From Magnetovibrio blakemorei (lineage in GTDB: Bacteria > Pseudomonadota > Alphaproteobacteria > Rhodospirillales > Magnetovibrionaceae), in NCBI RefSeq assembly GCF_001746755.1, contig NZ_MCGG01000008.1, positions 62,001 through 126,000 of the forward strand: 64,000 nucleotides of DNA, read 5' to 3'. The position numbers were made by a program, and so were the translations under genes. Positions within the stretch are counted from its first letter, which is position 1. Every line of letters starts with the position of its first letter. The notes beneath the pieces were generated by a model that saw only the letters and a list, made by a program, of their open reading frames with translations, had not been told where the DNA came from and made no database searches. Shown in pieces: positions 1 through 8,984 of the stretch.

Positions 1-108
1 GGTGGTGTCGGACGGTTTGCCGTCCGCCATCGGAACGTTCAAATCAGCGCGCACCAGCACGCGTTTGCCGGCCACGTCGAGATCGTCGATGGTTTTAAAA
101 GTGCTCAT
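1..108 (-). CDS. pgk: Phosphoglycerate kinase, N-terminal fragment cut by window edge
   Basis: Only the first 36 codons lie in the window, read leftward from an ATG at 108. The peptide opens with a short lead and then [12 protein letters not shown], the substrate-binding N-terminal signature of phosphoglycerate kinase, the glycolytic/Calvin-cycle enzyme that moves a phosphate between 1,3-bisphosphoglycerate and ADP. An AAGGA ribosome site sits seven bases upstream of the ATG. The rest of the enzyme (about 360 residues) lies beyond the left edge. The 208 bases between this start and the kinase stop at 317 show no other gene. Confidence 0.9.
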   Translation of the reverse strand, partial: MSTFKTIDDLDVAGKRVLVRADLNVPMADGKPSDTT

Positions 109-316
109 GATCAAATCCTTCCTACAGACAAACGTCTGCGTCCCTGTTTCGTTATGGCCTGCTTGTTTAAGGGCCCAATTCAAGATCCTGGCGGCTGGGG
201 AGGAAGGCCGTCGGCGTCTTCGTGCGGGTTTTTATGCGGATTCTTGTGTAAAAAGGCAAGTGAAGAGTCGCGACGATTACCCACCCCGCGGTTTTTGCAG
301 GCTTTTCTCAGAAGCT

Positions 317-1672
317 TTAAGCCGCGCGGAGCTGCAAACGCACCCGCAGCCCCCCCAGATCCGAACGCCCCAGGCTCAAGTTGCCTTGGTACAGTTGGGC
401 CAGTTCCAGCACAATGTTGAGCCCCAAACCGCTGCCCGGCGTCGCTTCGTCCAAGCGTTTGCCGCGTTGCAGAACCGCGCTGCGCTGGTCTTCGGGGATA
501 CCGGGGCCATCATCATCAATGTCCAAGATGATGTCGCGGCCGATCCGCTGGGCGCTGACACGCACCTGCGTGCGCGCCCATTTGCAGGCATTGTCCATCA
601 AGTTACCAAGCATTTCTTGAATGTCTTGACGGTCCCCGCCAATGTCTTGCCCCTGCACATTCACCAAGGAAATGATCACGCCCGCACCATCGTTTTTACC
701 CTGGTGAATGCGCACCAAAGTGCGTTTCAGCTCGGTGACGATTTCGCCGACGTCGGCCTTCAAACCGGGTACCCCCATGCCGCCTGCGGCCCGCGCACGG
801 GCCAAATGACGGCTGACCAATTCATTCATAATCTGGACCTGTTCGCCCACCGTCCCAGCGCATTCACTGTGTTTGCCATCGGCTTCGTTGCTCAACACCG
901 CCAAGGGGGTTTTTAAGGCATGGGCCAAATTGCCCGCGTGGGTGCGGGCGCGCTCAATCACTTGCGCGTTATGGTCCAACAATTTGTTCAAGTCATGGAC
1001 CAGGGGCTCGACTTCACTGGGAAATGTGCCGCTCATACGATCCGATTCGCCGGCATGAATGGCCGCTAATTTTTGCCGCACCAATTTCAGTGGCCGCAAA
1101 CCCAAAATCACCTGCACCACCACCGCCGCCACCAGCCCTAAGCCCAACAGAAACAAAGAGCCCACCAAGGTTTCCGAAAACTCTTCAACCGCTTGATCCA
1201 GCACCTTTGCCGGTCCGGTAAACGTGATGATCACATCTTTGTCAAAACCGGGCAGAACAAACGTTTTTGAGACGGCGCGCAATTTCTCGCCACGAGGGCC
1301 ATCCATGAAGAAGTTCTTAGTTTGACCACTCTGGGGGTGATGACCACGCAGGCTCTTCATATCCAGAACTTGGTCCCATAACGACCGGGAGCGGCCGAAC
1401 ACCTGATCACCCGCAACGATTTCCCAATACCACCCCGAAAGCGGTCGCTGATAAGACGGGTCGGTGGGGCGGTTTTTCAGCACCAAATGATCGTCCACCA
1501 CCTCCACATACGACACCAACTCTTCGACGTGGCGTTCCAGCCCAAAATCAAAAGAAGTTTCGACGTGAACGCGAAAATGGTGGCTCAGGACCAACCCGCC
1601 AATGACCAGCGCGGCGGCGATCCACGCCACCGAGAGCAAAATCAAACGAACACTGACGGAGCGGCCCAGCAT
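317..1672 (-). CDS. Sensor histidine kinase of the SHP/DHC locus (PhoQ/QseC type)
   Basis: A 451-residue membrane kinase. A transmembrane helix at about 10-30 and another at about 170-190 enclose a periplasmic sensor region of about 135 residues. HAMP-like sequence follows, then the phosphoacceptor helix with His251 in LAHALKTPLAVL, and a HATPase domain with a D.DDGPGI box and a GSGLGL box near the C terminus. It lies nine bases downstream of its response regulator and is surely co-transcribed with it. SHP/DHC/cytochrome b gene sets are known to occur beside kinase-regulator pairs, so control of the divergent cytochrome operon is the likely job. The signal is unknown. Confidence 0.88.
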   Translation of the reverse strand: MLGRSVSVRLILLSVAWIAAALVIGGLVLSHHFRVHVETSFDFGLERHVEELVSYVEVVDDHLVLKNRPTDPSYQRPLSGWYWEIVAGDQVFGRSRSLWDQVLDMKSLRGHHPQSGQTKNFFMDGPRGEKLRAVSKTFVLPGFDKDVIITFTGPAKVLDQAVEEFSETLVGSLFLLGLGLVAAVVVQVILGLRPLKLVRQKLAAIHAGESDRMSGTFPSEVEPLVHDLNKLLDHNAQVIERARTHAGNLAHALKTPLAVLSNEADGKHSECAGTVGEQVQIMNELVSRHLARARAAGGMGVPGLKADVGEIVTELKRTLVRIHQGKNDGAGVIISLVNVQGQDIGGDRQDIQEMLGNLMDNACKWARTQVRVSAQRIGRDIILDIDDDGPGIPEDQRSAVLQRGKRLDEATPGSGLGLNIVLELAQLYQGNLSLGRSDLGGLRVRLQLRAA

Positions 1673-1681
1673 ATCTGCCAG

Positions 1682-2353
1682 CTATCCAAGTGCACCGGGC
1701 GGCGATAAACAATAGCCGCGCCCGCGATGCGTTTTGATCAGGTCTGGCGAAAGTTTTTTACGCAGTCTGGCAATAAACACTTCAATGGTGTTGGAATCGC
1801 GATCAAAGTCTTGGTCATAAACGTGTTCGATCAATTCCGTCTGTGACACCACCCGACCCTGGTGATGCATGAAATAAGACAACACTTTCAACTCATGCGC
1901 GGTCAGCACCACCGCAGCACCGTCCAATGTCACCCGACCGGAGCGGGTATCGAGCTGAACCGGGCCACATTCCAACACAGACGTCGAAAGCCCCGCAGAA
2001 CGACGAATCAACGCACGAACTCTGGCCAACAGTTCCTCCATATGGAACGGTTTGGTTAAATAATCATCGGCTCCGGCATCAAAACCGCCGACTTTTTCAG
2101 TCCAGCTGTCGCGCGCGGTGAGGATCAGCACGGGCATGCTGTGACCCGCTTGTCGCCAATTGTTCAAAACCGAAATGCCGTCAACTTTGGGCAATCCCAA
2201 ATCCAAAACGATGGCATCGTAAGGTTCCGTCGCGCCCAGAAACTCACCCTCTTCCCCGTCCGGCGCTTGATCAACGCTGTAGCCAGCTTCGCCCAACGCG
2301 GTGCAGATTTGGCGGCGCAAATCGGGTTCATCTTCAACGACTAAAATCCGCAT
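1682..2353 (-). CDS. OmpR-family response regulator
   Basis: A 223-residue two-domain regulator. The receiver domain carries the acidic pair at residues 7-9, phosphoacceptor Asp51 in VLDLGLPKVDG, and the conserved Lys100 in LTKPF. A winged-helix DNA-binding domain covers about 125-220 and ends in the RGRGYCL motif typical of the OmpR/PhoB class. The following kinase gene begins nine bases beyond its stop. It probably controls the neighbouring PepSY gene and the divergent cytochrome operon starting at 2964, which is an inference from position. Confidence 0.9.
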   Translation of the reverse strand: MRILVVEDEPDLRRQICTALGEAGYSVDQAPDGEEGEFLGATEPYDAIVLDLGLPKVDGISVLNNWRQAGHSMPVLILTARDSWTEKVGGFDAGADDYLTKPFHMEELLARVRALIRRSAGLSTSVLECGPVQLDTRSGRVTLDGAAVVLTAHELKVLSYFMHHQGRVVSQTELIEHVYDQDFDRDSNTIEVFIARLRKKLSPDLIKTHRGRGYCLSPPGALG

Positions 2354-2395
2354 TTTTAGACTTTCCCAATTTTAGCGGTCAGACCATATGCACTA

Positions 2396-2770
2396 TCAAT
2401 CACGGCGTTTTTCATGATCGCGCCCCTTGTCTTCCCGGTTTAAAATCTCAAGTGTTTTGGCATCAAGCTTAACCTTCACCACCAAGCCAGTGGGGGTCAG
2501 CACCTTAAATTCATAGATCATCTTTGGGACACCGGCCACCTTACTGTCTTCTTCAAGTTCAACCTCGATCACATTGCCCTTAAAATTTTGCTCGATGACA
2601 TTCAGCGCCTTGGACAAAGGCTCCACCTCGCCGCGCAGCAAGGCTGCCCGCGCAAGGTCTTGATCGGCTTTGTCCGCAAAGGCCACCCCGGCCACAGACC
2701 CGCACAGCAATACGGAGAGGGCGAGAGCCCGCAACGGCCAGGTCCCGGAGCGAACAGATTGTATCTTCAT
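2396..2770 (-). CDS. Secreted PepSY-domain protein
   Basis: A 124-residue protein with a signal peptide ending at about residue 32 and a single PepSY domain covering about 45-115. The domain includes the usual pattern in which a Glu/Asp-rich strand is followed by K(V/L)DAKTLEIL. PepSY proteins of this size are commonly encoded beside two-component systems and cytochrome b561 genes in Proteobacteria and are thought to act in the periplasm as modulators or chaperones. It stands at the head of the leftward regulator-kinase genes and is divergent from the cytochrome operon, with about 190 bases for promoters between them. Confidence 0.82.
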   Translation of the reverse strand: MKIQSVRSGTWPLRALALSVLLCGSVAGVAFADKADQDLARAALLRGEVEPLSKALNVIEQNFKGNVIEVELEEDSKVAGVPKMIYEFKVLTPTGLVVKVKLDAKTLEILNREDKGRDHEKRRD

Positions 2771-2963
2771 GGCCTCTTCTCATTTTCAGACGTTGATTTA
2801 AGCAAACGACACCCAGTAAAACACACGGGTTCCCACACTGGCGAGTGCAAACGATGACCCACGCAATATGAATGAAAGCTGAACAACAAGCTCAGCAAGG
2901 GTTCAGTTTAGCACCTGTACGATCTCCACATAACGTCCCCTATTCCCCAAAAGGCAGCCTTTC

Positions 2964-4103
2964 ATGTCTACTGCACAACACAAAAATCCAACTCAAAACC
3001 GTCCGGTTAAGGTCTGGGATTTGCCCACGCGGGTGTTTCACTGGACCTTGGTTGCGATGGTGTTGATGGGTTATCTCACGGGCTGGGTTTTTCCCGAAAA
3101 CACCATGGGTCTGCATTTGTGGGCGGGCTATATCACTGTTTCCTTGTTGGTGTTCCGCCTCACCTGGGGGGCGTTCGGCAGTGAATATGCCCGCCTGGAG
3201 ACCTTCACTTTTCATCCCGTGCATATTTTACAGCACATGAAAGAACTGGCGACCCTGCGCCCGGTGAAGCATTACATCGGTCACAATCCGACCGGATCAC
3301 TGATGGTGTTCGGTCTGTTGATTGTGCTGAGCGTGATCACCCTTTCGGGCTTGATCATGTTGGGCGGCGAAGAAAATCAAGGTCCCTTGGCCGGTGTCGC
3401 CAGTTACGCCCTGGGTGACGTGGCCAAGGATGTACACGAGGCCTTCGTGATCTTGTTGCTGATGATGATCGTTCTGCACGTTGGCGGCGTATACATGGAA
3501 ATCAAGCTGACCGGAGAAAAGCTGGTGCGCGCCATGATCACCGGCCTTAAATCCGTGCCCAAGAACACGCCCGCCCTCAAACATCGCAAAGCGCGGGTGT
3601 TGCCCGCCACTCTGACCATCGCCGCTTTTGTCGGCGTGGTCGGCAGTGCGCTTTGGTACTTGTCCACCATGCCACCTTCTGGCCTAACGTATCTGCCGCC
3701 AAATCAAGCTTATGAATCCCAATGCGGTGATTGCCACAGGCCTTACCATCCCAGCCTGTTACCGGCTGCAAGCTGGACCAAAATGATGGCGGACCTCAGC
3801 GATCACTTTGGCGAAGACGCCAGTTTAGACGACGCGACCGTTGCCCAAATCACCGCTTATTTGGTGCAATACGGCTCGGAAGCCTGGGACACAGAAGCCG
3901 CCAACCGCTTTCGCATTGTCGATCCGGCCGCCCCCTTTCAAATCACCAAGACCCCTTACTGGATCAACAAACACGAAGACATCGCTCCGGCCATCTTCAA
4001 GCGTAAAACAGTAAGTGTCCCATCCAATTGTCCCGCCTGTCATACCGATGATTACAGCGGTCGTTTTGACGACCAGAAAATCAAAATCCCTGAGGAGAAA
4101 TAA
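2964..4103 (+). CDS. Cytochrome b561 fused to a diheme cytochrome c (DHC) domain
   Basis: A 379-residue fusion. Residues 15-190 are a cytochrome b561 membrane domain with four helices and the usual His residues (FHWTL at the first helix, LHLW, VHEAF, LHVGG), which should bind two b hemes and take electrons from quinol. A further helix at about 212-232 is followed by a periplasmic DHC domain with two heme motifs, CGDCH and CPACH. The DHC part resembles the free DHC genes at 4530 and 19914. It heads the operon with SHP and DHC. Such b-DHC fusions fit the known SHP/DHC/cytochrome b electron-transfer module. Confidence 0.9.
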   Translation: MSTAQHKNPTQNRPVKVWDLPTRVFHWTLVAMVLMGYLTGWVFPENTMGLHLWAGYITVSLLVFRLTWGAFGSEYARLETFTFHPVHILQHMKELATLRPVKHYIGHNPTGSLMVFGLLIVLSVITLSGLIMLGGEENQGPLAGVASYALGDVAKDVHEAFVILLLMMIVLHVGGVYMEIKLTGEKLVRAMITGLKSVPKNTPALKHRKARVLPATLTIAAFVGVVGSALWYLSTMPPSGLTYLPPNQAYESQCGDCHRPYHPSLLPAASWTKMMADLSDHFGEDASLDDATVAQITAYLVQYGSEAWDTEAANRFRIVDPAAPFQITKTPYWINKHEDIAPAIFKRKTVSVPSNCPACHTDDYSGRFDDQKIKIPEEK

Positions 4104-4106
4104 CCC

Positions 4107-4520
4107 ATGAAATCCTTCAAAGTGTTCCTAACCACCGTTGCCCTGGCCACCGTCATCAGCGCCACCGTATCCGCCCCGGCGTTTGCAGGCCCCAGAGAAG
4201 ACATCATCGCTGGCTTTATGGCCCAAGGTGCCGGTCCTGCGGATCTGGCCAACGGCAAGCACATGTATGATACCACCTTCGCCACAGGCAAACCCGACAC
4301 CCCCAAATGCACCACCTGCCACGGTGCCACACCGCAAGAAGGCGGCCAAACCCGCACCGGAAAAGCCATCGAACCTATGGCTGTGTCCAAGACTCCGGCG
4401 CGGTTCACCGACCAAGCCAAAGTCGACAAATGGTTCTTGCGCAACTGCAGTGGCGTCATTGGCCGCGAATGCACGGCGCAGGAAAAAGTCGATTTCATCT
4501 CTTACCTTGCCAGCCAATAA
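4107..4520 (+). CDS. SHP-type monoheme cytochrome c (DUF1924)
   Basis: A 137-residue secreted cytochrome starting three bases after the cytochrome b-DHC stop. A signal peptide ends at about residue 27 (PAFA). The single heme motif is CTTCH at about 66-70. The C-terminal segment FLRNCSGVIGREC has an Asn between cysteines, the arrangement seen in sphaeroides heme protein, where an Asn is the labile sixth heme ligand beside a disulfide. SHP binds oxygen and other small ligands and accepts electrons from DHC. Its place between the membrane donor and the soluble DHC gene supports the assignment. Confidence 0.88.
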   Translation: MKSFKVFLTTVALATVISATVSAPAFAGPREDIIAGFMAQGAGPADLANGKHMYDTTFATGKPDTPKCTTCHGATPQEGGQTRTGKAIEPMAVSKTPARFTDQAKVDKWFLRNCSGVIGRECTAQEKVDFISYLASQ

Positions 4521-4529
4521 AGGAATATT

Positions 4530-5006
4530 TTGATGCTCAAAATCTCAACCCTGGCAGCCGCGTTATCCGTGTTCGCGCTGACCCTCCCGGCACACGCGGA
4601 AAGCTTTACCCCGATTAAAGATCCCAAAATCATTGCGGCGTGCGGCGAATGCCACATGACATACTTCCCGCAAATGCTGCCCCAGGCCTCTTGGTCCAAG
4701 ATTTTGAGTGATCCGTCCAACCACTTTGGCGAAGACGCCACCCTGACCCCGGCCACCCAGGACTACGTGCTGAACTATTATTTGAATGACGCCGCCGATG
4801 TGCAATCGACTCGGGCGGCAAAAAAATGGATGACCGGCGTGGATCTGAAGAATCCACCGTTGAGCATCTCCACAGCACCGCGTTTTGTGCAAAAACACAG
4901 CGAACGTGAGTTCACCAGTATGTGGAATCGCAAAAATGTGAAGTCCAAATCCGACTGCGCGGCCTGTCACAAAGACGCCCAGCGCGGCATTTTTGAAGAC
5001 GATTAA
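4530..5006 (+). CDS. Diheme cytochrome c (DHC)
   Basis: A 158-residue periplasmic diheme cytochrome. The signal peptide is cleaved after about residue 23 (AHA). Heme motifs are CGECH near the N terminus and CAACH near the C terminus. Between them lies the family pattern SWSKIL...HFGEDA. DHC is the electron donor of SHP in the described systems. It is the last gene of the operon, nine bases after the SHP stop, and is followed by a clear terminator at 5031. A second free copy lies at 19914. Confidence 0.9.
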   Translation: MMLKISTLAAALSVFALTLPAHAESFTPIKDPKIIAACGECHMTYFPQMLPQASWSKILSDPSNHFGEDATLTPATQDYVLNYYLNDAADVQSTRAAKKWMTGVDLKNPPLSISTAPRFVQKHSEREFTSMWNRKNVKSKSDCAACHKDAQRGIFEDD

Positions 5007-5030
5007 GGCTCCCTCCCCCAACTCCCAAAA

Positions 5031-5060
5031 AAAGACCCCGAAAAAATCGGGGTCTTTTTT
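5031..5060 (+). terminator. Rho-independent terminator of the cytochrome operon
   Basis: A perfect ten-base stem AAAGACCCCG / CGGGGTCTTT with an A-rich loop, followed by a T run. It lies 25 bases after the DHC stop. Confidence 0.9.
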
Positions 5061-5233
5061 CGTTGGCAGCCAAAGACATTTCAGGTACACCCGGTTTCTA
5101 GGTACACCCTGATAGAAGACCTGCATCGCGCTGAGGTCCGTTTACCTTAACTGCGAAACCTTATGTAGGGGCATCATCACAAGGTAAAGGAGCTTGCGCG
5201 TGGGTCTATTGATCCCGTTCGCCTGTCAGAACA

Positions 5234-6400
5234 ATGCGACATCTTTTTACTGAATTTAACGTTTCATGGGATCAGATCCATCACCTGATTGTCTCGACCC
5301 CGCATTCTCCTTACCTCCGCCGCCATCGAATGACGTACATCATCGGACGCGTACAGTTGGTGGCGTTTGCCTTCGCCATCTTCATTCCGTTGTGGTCGGT
5401 GATCGACTATTTCACATTTCCCTGGCCGCAATGGGCTGTTTTAACGGGCATGCGGGCGTGTTCCAGCGCCATGCTGTTTGCCTTGGCTTGGCCCTGGAAA
5501 ATTGAAGCCTCCCCACGCAACGCCTTTGGCATGACGGCGCTGATGCTGATGGGACCGCCGATTTTCTACCTGGCCTCATTGCCCTTGTTTGCGGGCCTGG
5601 AACTGGACACCTTAGGCGAAATTTCATTGTCGCTTTATGGGTTATTGCCGTACATCGTGCTCGCCGGGCTCAGCGTTTTTCCCTTAACCATTGTCGAATG
5701 CATTCTCTTTGGCATACCGGTTTTGGCGCTCACGGCCTTTGGTGGGTATATGTCTGATACCTTTACCTGGGCCAGTTACATCGGCAATTTGTGGTTGGCG
5801 CTGGTGATTTTCGGCGTGTCCATGTTCGCCGGTGTGTCCAGCTTGCGCTATATGATCGCCTTGGTCAGTCGCGCCAGCCTTGATCCTTTGACCAACACCT
5901 ACACGCGACGCAGCGGTTCTGAAATCATCGACATGCAGTTTCGCGTTTCTGCACGCCAAGACGCACCGTTCGCCATCGTCTTTTTTGATCTGGACCACTT
6001 CAAATCCATCAACGACAGCTATGGTCACGACGAAGGCGACAAAACCTTGGTCATGTTCACGCAAAACCTGCGCGATTTGTTGCGCGGCAGTGACACCATT
6101 GTGCGTTGGGGCGGCGAAGAATTTTTGGTCGCTCTGCCCAACACCGATGTCCGTGGTGCCCGTCTGGTGGTGGGACGCATTATTGAAAAATGGCTCGGCA
6201 CCCGCCCGGACGGCACCGCGTTAACCGCCAGCATCGGTGTTGCAGAACGCAAAGTGGATTCTCTGGTCGATTGGTCCGACTTGGTAGAATTGGCCGACAA
6301 ACGCATGTACGTCGCCAAAGAAACTGGCCGCAAGCGCGCCGTCTTTGGGGAAAACGATGTGTTGGCCGAAGGCGACTCTTACGAACTTGAGACCGCCTGA
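5234..6400 (+). CDS. Membrane-bound diguanylate cyclase (GGDEF)
   Basis: A 388-residue protein. Six hydrophobic helices between about 38 and 210 form an N-terminal membrane sensor. The GGDEF domain covers 215-375 and has FDLDHFKSIND at 251-261, an intact active site GGEEF at 293-297, and an inhibitory RxxD site (RGSD, 284-287), so it should make cyclic di-GMP from two GTP and be feedback-inhibited. No EAL domain is present. The ATG at 5234 has only a weak ribosome site. No regulatory partner is nearby. Confidence 0.88.
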   Translation: MRHLFTEFNVSWDQIHHLIVSTPHSPYLRRHRMTYIIGRVQLVAFAFAIFIPLWSVIDYFTFPWPQWAVLTGMRACSSAMLFALAWPWKIEASPRNAFGMTALMLMGPPIFYLASLPLFAGLELDTLGEISLSLYGLLPYIVLAGLSVFPLTIVECILFGIPVLALTAFGGYMSDTFTWASYIGNLWLALVIFGVSMFAGVSSLRYMIALVSRASLDPLTNTYTRRSGSEIIDMQFRVSARQDAPFAIVFFDLDHFKSINDSYGHDEGDKTLVMFTQNLRDLLRGSDTIVRWGGEEFLVALPNTDVRGARLVVGRIIEKWLGTRPDGTALTASIGVAERKVDSLVDWSDLVELADKRMYVAKETGRKRAVFGENDVLAEGDSYELETA

Positions 6401-6465
6401 AGGTCCGTTCCTCATGTCCTCAGCCCTGCCCCGCCCTTTATGGGGATAGGGAGATGGGCATATGG

Positions 6466-6492
6466 CAAAAAAGACCGCCCCGAAGGACGGCC
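6466..6492 (-). terminator. Terminator for the leftward bacteriohemerythrin gene
   Basis: On the minus strand GGCCGTCC-TTCG-GGGCGGTC forms a stable tetraloop hairpin followed by six T. It lies about 180 bases beyond the stop at 6672. Confidence 0.7.
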
Positions 6493-6671
6493 TAGAGTTG
6501 ACGAACAATGGCGTTAAAATAATGCCGTACTTGAAACTCAAGCGTCTATAGGCTCAAGCCTTTAGGTCCGGCAGACCTAAAATTGCACCCTTGCAGTACA
6601 TATGCATTCTCTAATATATCGGCCAGAATTGCAAGAAATTTGTGTTAAATAGAGTAATTAAAAAGAACACC

Positions 6672-7085
6672 CTAATAAGGTGAAACAACACCTTTATCTT
6701 TTAGGAAAGACACAAACTGCAAATCGCCTTTGACCACATCTTCAATCAAAAGCGTCGCCATCTCTTGAAAACACCGATCAATACGGTCGGGGTTGCGCTG
6801 GTCCATGCACAAGACTTTCACCGCTTTGGCTTTGAGCACCAGTTCACCATGAAACAAGGCGTGATCTTTGAGCCGCGGATATCCCAGCTTCCCCAACAAG
6901 TCTTCTTCTGACTTAAAATGGTCTATGCAAATTTTCAGAAAATCGTCCAAAAGCGTTGCGCATCGGTCATATTCCCCCGCAGCCACAGCGTCCGCCACGC
7001 TGTTGATCGCGTTCACAATTTTTTTGTGTTCCCCATCAATGACGGGGTGGCCTGTCAAGAATGTATCGAGCATTTCTATATGCAT
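6672..7085 (-). CDS. Bacteriohemerythrin-like protein with one altered iron ligand
   Basis: A 137-residue hemerythrin-fold protein. Most di-iron ligands are recognisable: His20 (DGEH), His56 and Glu60 (DHFKSE), His75 and His79 (KDHALFH), and Asp121. At the fifth histidine position, usually HxxxxD in the last helix, the sequence is DVVKGD, so Asp116 replaces His. Known family members bind oxygen, store or deliver iron, or detoxify NO. With the changed ligand the oxygen chemistry may differ. It is a single gene with its own terminator. Confidence 0.82.
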   Translation of the reverse strand: MHIEMLDTFLTGHPVIDGEHKKIVNAINSVADAVAAGEYDRCATLLDDFLKICIDHFKSEEDLLGKLGYPRLKDHALFHGELVLKAKAVKVLCMDQRNPDRIDRCFQEMATLLIEDVVKGDLQFVSFLKDKGVVSPY

Positions 7086-7165
7086 GAGGATGCCTATTTA
7101 TCGGTTTATGAACCTCATCTGGCACGTAGAATTGTATCGCGATTTCACCAAATTGTGAAGCGCGC

Positions 7166-7474
7166 CTAACGGACGTCGCGGGTCTTTTTCTCGCTCTGTT
7201 CCAGCAGCTTTGGCGTTACGTCCTGAGCCTTGCGCCGTTCAATCTTGCGGGTTTGAATGAGGCGATTCATTTCCGATTTCACCTGGGCGCGTTCGGCGGA
7301 ATCTGTTGATTTCGACAGCAAGGCTCGATAGTGGGTGCGCTCCGCCTCGCTCAGCAAACTTGTATCATGGGCCGCTTGGGCAAACGCGTTCGTGCCCCCC
7401 ATCAAAAAACCCAAAAGCACAAACAACCCCCCCAAAGGGCGAACAAACGACATCAAAAGCAATCCTTTTCGCAA
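7166..7474 (-). CDS. Small secreted hypothetical protein
   Basis: A protein of up to 102 residues, or about 95 if the internal Met at residue 8 is used. A hydrophobic signal segment ends at about residue 33 (AFAQA). The mature part is short, charged and helical, rich in Lys, Arg and Glu, with no cysteine or recognised domain. It lies 32 bases after the end of the fetAB pair on the same strand but is probably a separate unit. I do not recognise the family. Confidence 0.55.
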   Translation of the reverse strand: MRKGLLLMSFVRPLGGLFVLLGFLMGGTNAFAQAAHDTSLLSEAERTHYRALLSKSTDSAERAQVKSEMNRLIQTRKIERRKAQDVTPKLLEQSEKKTRDVR

Positions 7475-7506
7475 TGAAGGTCATATGAGGTGCGAAGACG
7501 GTTCCG

Positions 7507-8316
7507 TCAACGCGGTGTTTCTTTAAGTCGGTCCAGGCGCAGGCGATCACGTTCATCACCCAGCCGCTTGGCCGTCGCCAGCACCGCCATCAACGCCCCC
7601 AGCGACGTGGTCCCCGCCAGCAAAAACATGATGAGAATTTGATATTTGACCGCCTCGGTGGGATCGACCCCGGCCAAAATCTGCCCCGTCATCATGCCGG
7701 GCAGGGATATCAGGCCCGCCGCCGACATGGCGTTGATGATCGGTATCAGGCCCGCGCGCATGGCTTCGCGCACATAAGGCTTCACCGCATCACGGCGCGC
7801 ATGACCCAAAACCAAACGCGCTTCGATGGCGTCTTTTTCCCGCTTCAAGGTCGCGCTCAACCGCTCCATGCCCACCGAAATTCCGGTCAGGGTGTTGCCC
7901 AACATCATGCCCAACAGCGGCAAAGCGAAACGTGGGTCGTACCAAGGTTCCGGGCGCACGGCGGTGGTCAGCGCCAAGATGGTGACGATGCCGCCCGCCG
8001 TCAGCAGCGCCGAGGTGGCGATGGAATAGCTCCACCCGCCGCGCAGTTTGATGGATTGACGAGCGGTGACTTCACGCCCCGCCAACAAAATCATCGCCAG
8101 CGCCGCCAACCCGGTCCACAACGGCGACACCATTTCAAACAGCATCTTCAGCACCAACCCGATGAGGGTCAGCTGCACCGTGGTGCGCAACGCGGCAACG
8201 CCCAAAGACTTTTCCAGGCCCAAATTCATGGCCACCGACAGCCCCCCCGCCAGCAGCAACAAGACCGACGCAATGGCCAAATCGATATAGCTCAGTTGCA
8301 CATAAACCCCGGTCAT
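7507..8316 (-). CDS. fetB: Metal (iron) exporter permease FetB
   Basis: A 269-residue membrane protein of the UPF0014/FetB family with about six to seven helices and the conserved stretch PLLGMMLGN followed by the amphipathic loop with GATRRDAV-like sequence (here GHARRDAVKPYVREA) and SLPGMMTGQILAG. E. coli FetAB exports iron and protects against oxidative stress. The gene overlaps the ATPase gene by four bases, consistent with translational coupling. Confidence 0.87.
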   Translation of the reverse strand: MTGVYVQLSYIDLAIASVLLLLAGGLSVAMNLGLEKSLGVAALRTTVQLTLIGLVLKMLFEMVSPLWTGLAALAMILLAGREVTARQSIKLRGGWSYSIATSALLTAGGIVTILALTTAVRPEPWYDPRFALPLLGMMLGNTLTGISVGMERLSATLKREKDAIEARLVLGHARRDAVKPYVREAMRAGLIPIINAMSAAGLISLPGMMTGQILAGVDPTEAVKYQILIMFLLAGTTSLGALMAVLATAKRLGDERDRLRLDRLKETPR

Positions 8317-8918
8317 GGTGTCCCCTCCACCAATTGGCCGCTGGTCATATCAAGGCGGCGGGTGCTCAAGCGTTTGGCCTGGGCCATGTCATGAGTGACG
8401 AACAACACCGCCACGCCCCCGGCGGCCACCTCACCGACCAGCTTTTCAACGCGCGTCGCGTTGTCCGCGTCCAGACCCGATGTCGGCTCATCCAACAACA
8501 GAACTTTGGGCGCATAAGCCAGCGCCCGCGCCAAGGCCAGACGTTGGCGTTCTCCGGTGGAAAGGTTGCTCACCTGCCAGCCCAGCGCCGTGGATTCAAG
8601 CCCTAATCGGTGCAAGGTGTCTTTGACCAGGGCAAGGGACAGGCCTGCAAAATGGGGTTCAACCGTATCCGCCCACCAGCCCGTGTGTGCGGGCACGTAC
8701 ATGACTTGGCGACGCCAATCGGGCGCGCTCATGGATTCGCGACTTTCCCCCAACAGGCTCAAGGTGCCCTCATTGGGGTCCAAATCGGCAATGGCGCGCA
8801 GCAGCAAAGACTTGCCCACGCCGCTGGGCCCGCACAACGCCACGATGTCGTGCGCGGCCACATCCAAATCGACAGGCCCAATGGATAGGCGTTTTAAGTT
8901 CCGAACGCTGAGCATCAT
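8313..8918 (-). CDS. fetA: Metal (iron) exporter ATP-binding protein FetA
   Basis: A 201-residue ABC ATPase, compact like the FetA family. Walker A is GPSGVGKS at about 32-39, the signature is LSTGERQRLALARAL, Walker B is VLLLDEPTSGLD, and the switch His is in FVTHD. It powers the FetB permease encoded downstream, whose start overlaps its stop by four bases. Confidence 0.87.
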   Translation of the reverse strand: MMLSVRNLKRLSIGPVDLDVAAHDIVALCGPSGVGKSLLLRAIADLDPNEGTLSLLGESRESMSAPDWRRQVMYVPAHTGWWADTVEPHFAGLSLALVKDTLHRLGLESTALGWQVSNLSTGERQRLALARALAYAPKVLLLDEPTSGLDADNATRVEKLVGEVAAGGVAVLFVTHDMAQAKRLSTRRLDMTSGQLVEGTP

Positions 8919-8984
8919 CCAGCCATAGCATTGTCATGTGACGAATCATAGTGGAGACGCGCTGAGCTTGGGTATACTGGGGGT

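Noticed and set aside
2-916. Long plus-strand open frame of 304 codons
   Set aside because: It is the antisense shadow of pgk and the histidine kinase; the minus-strand frames have clear family motifs.
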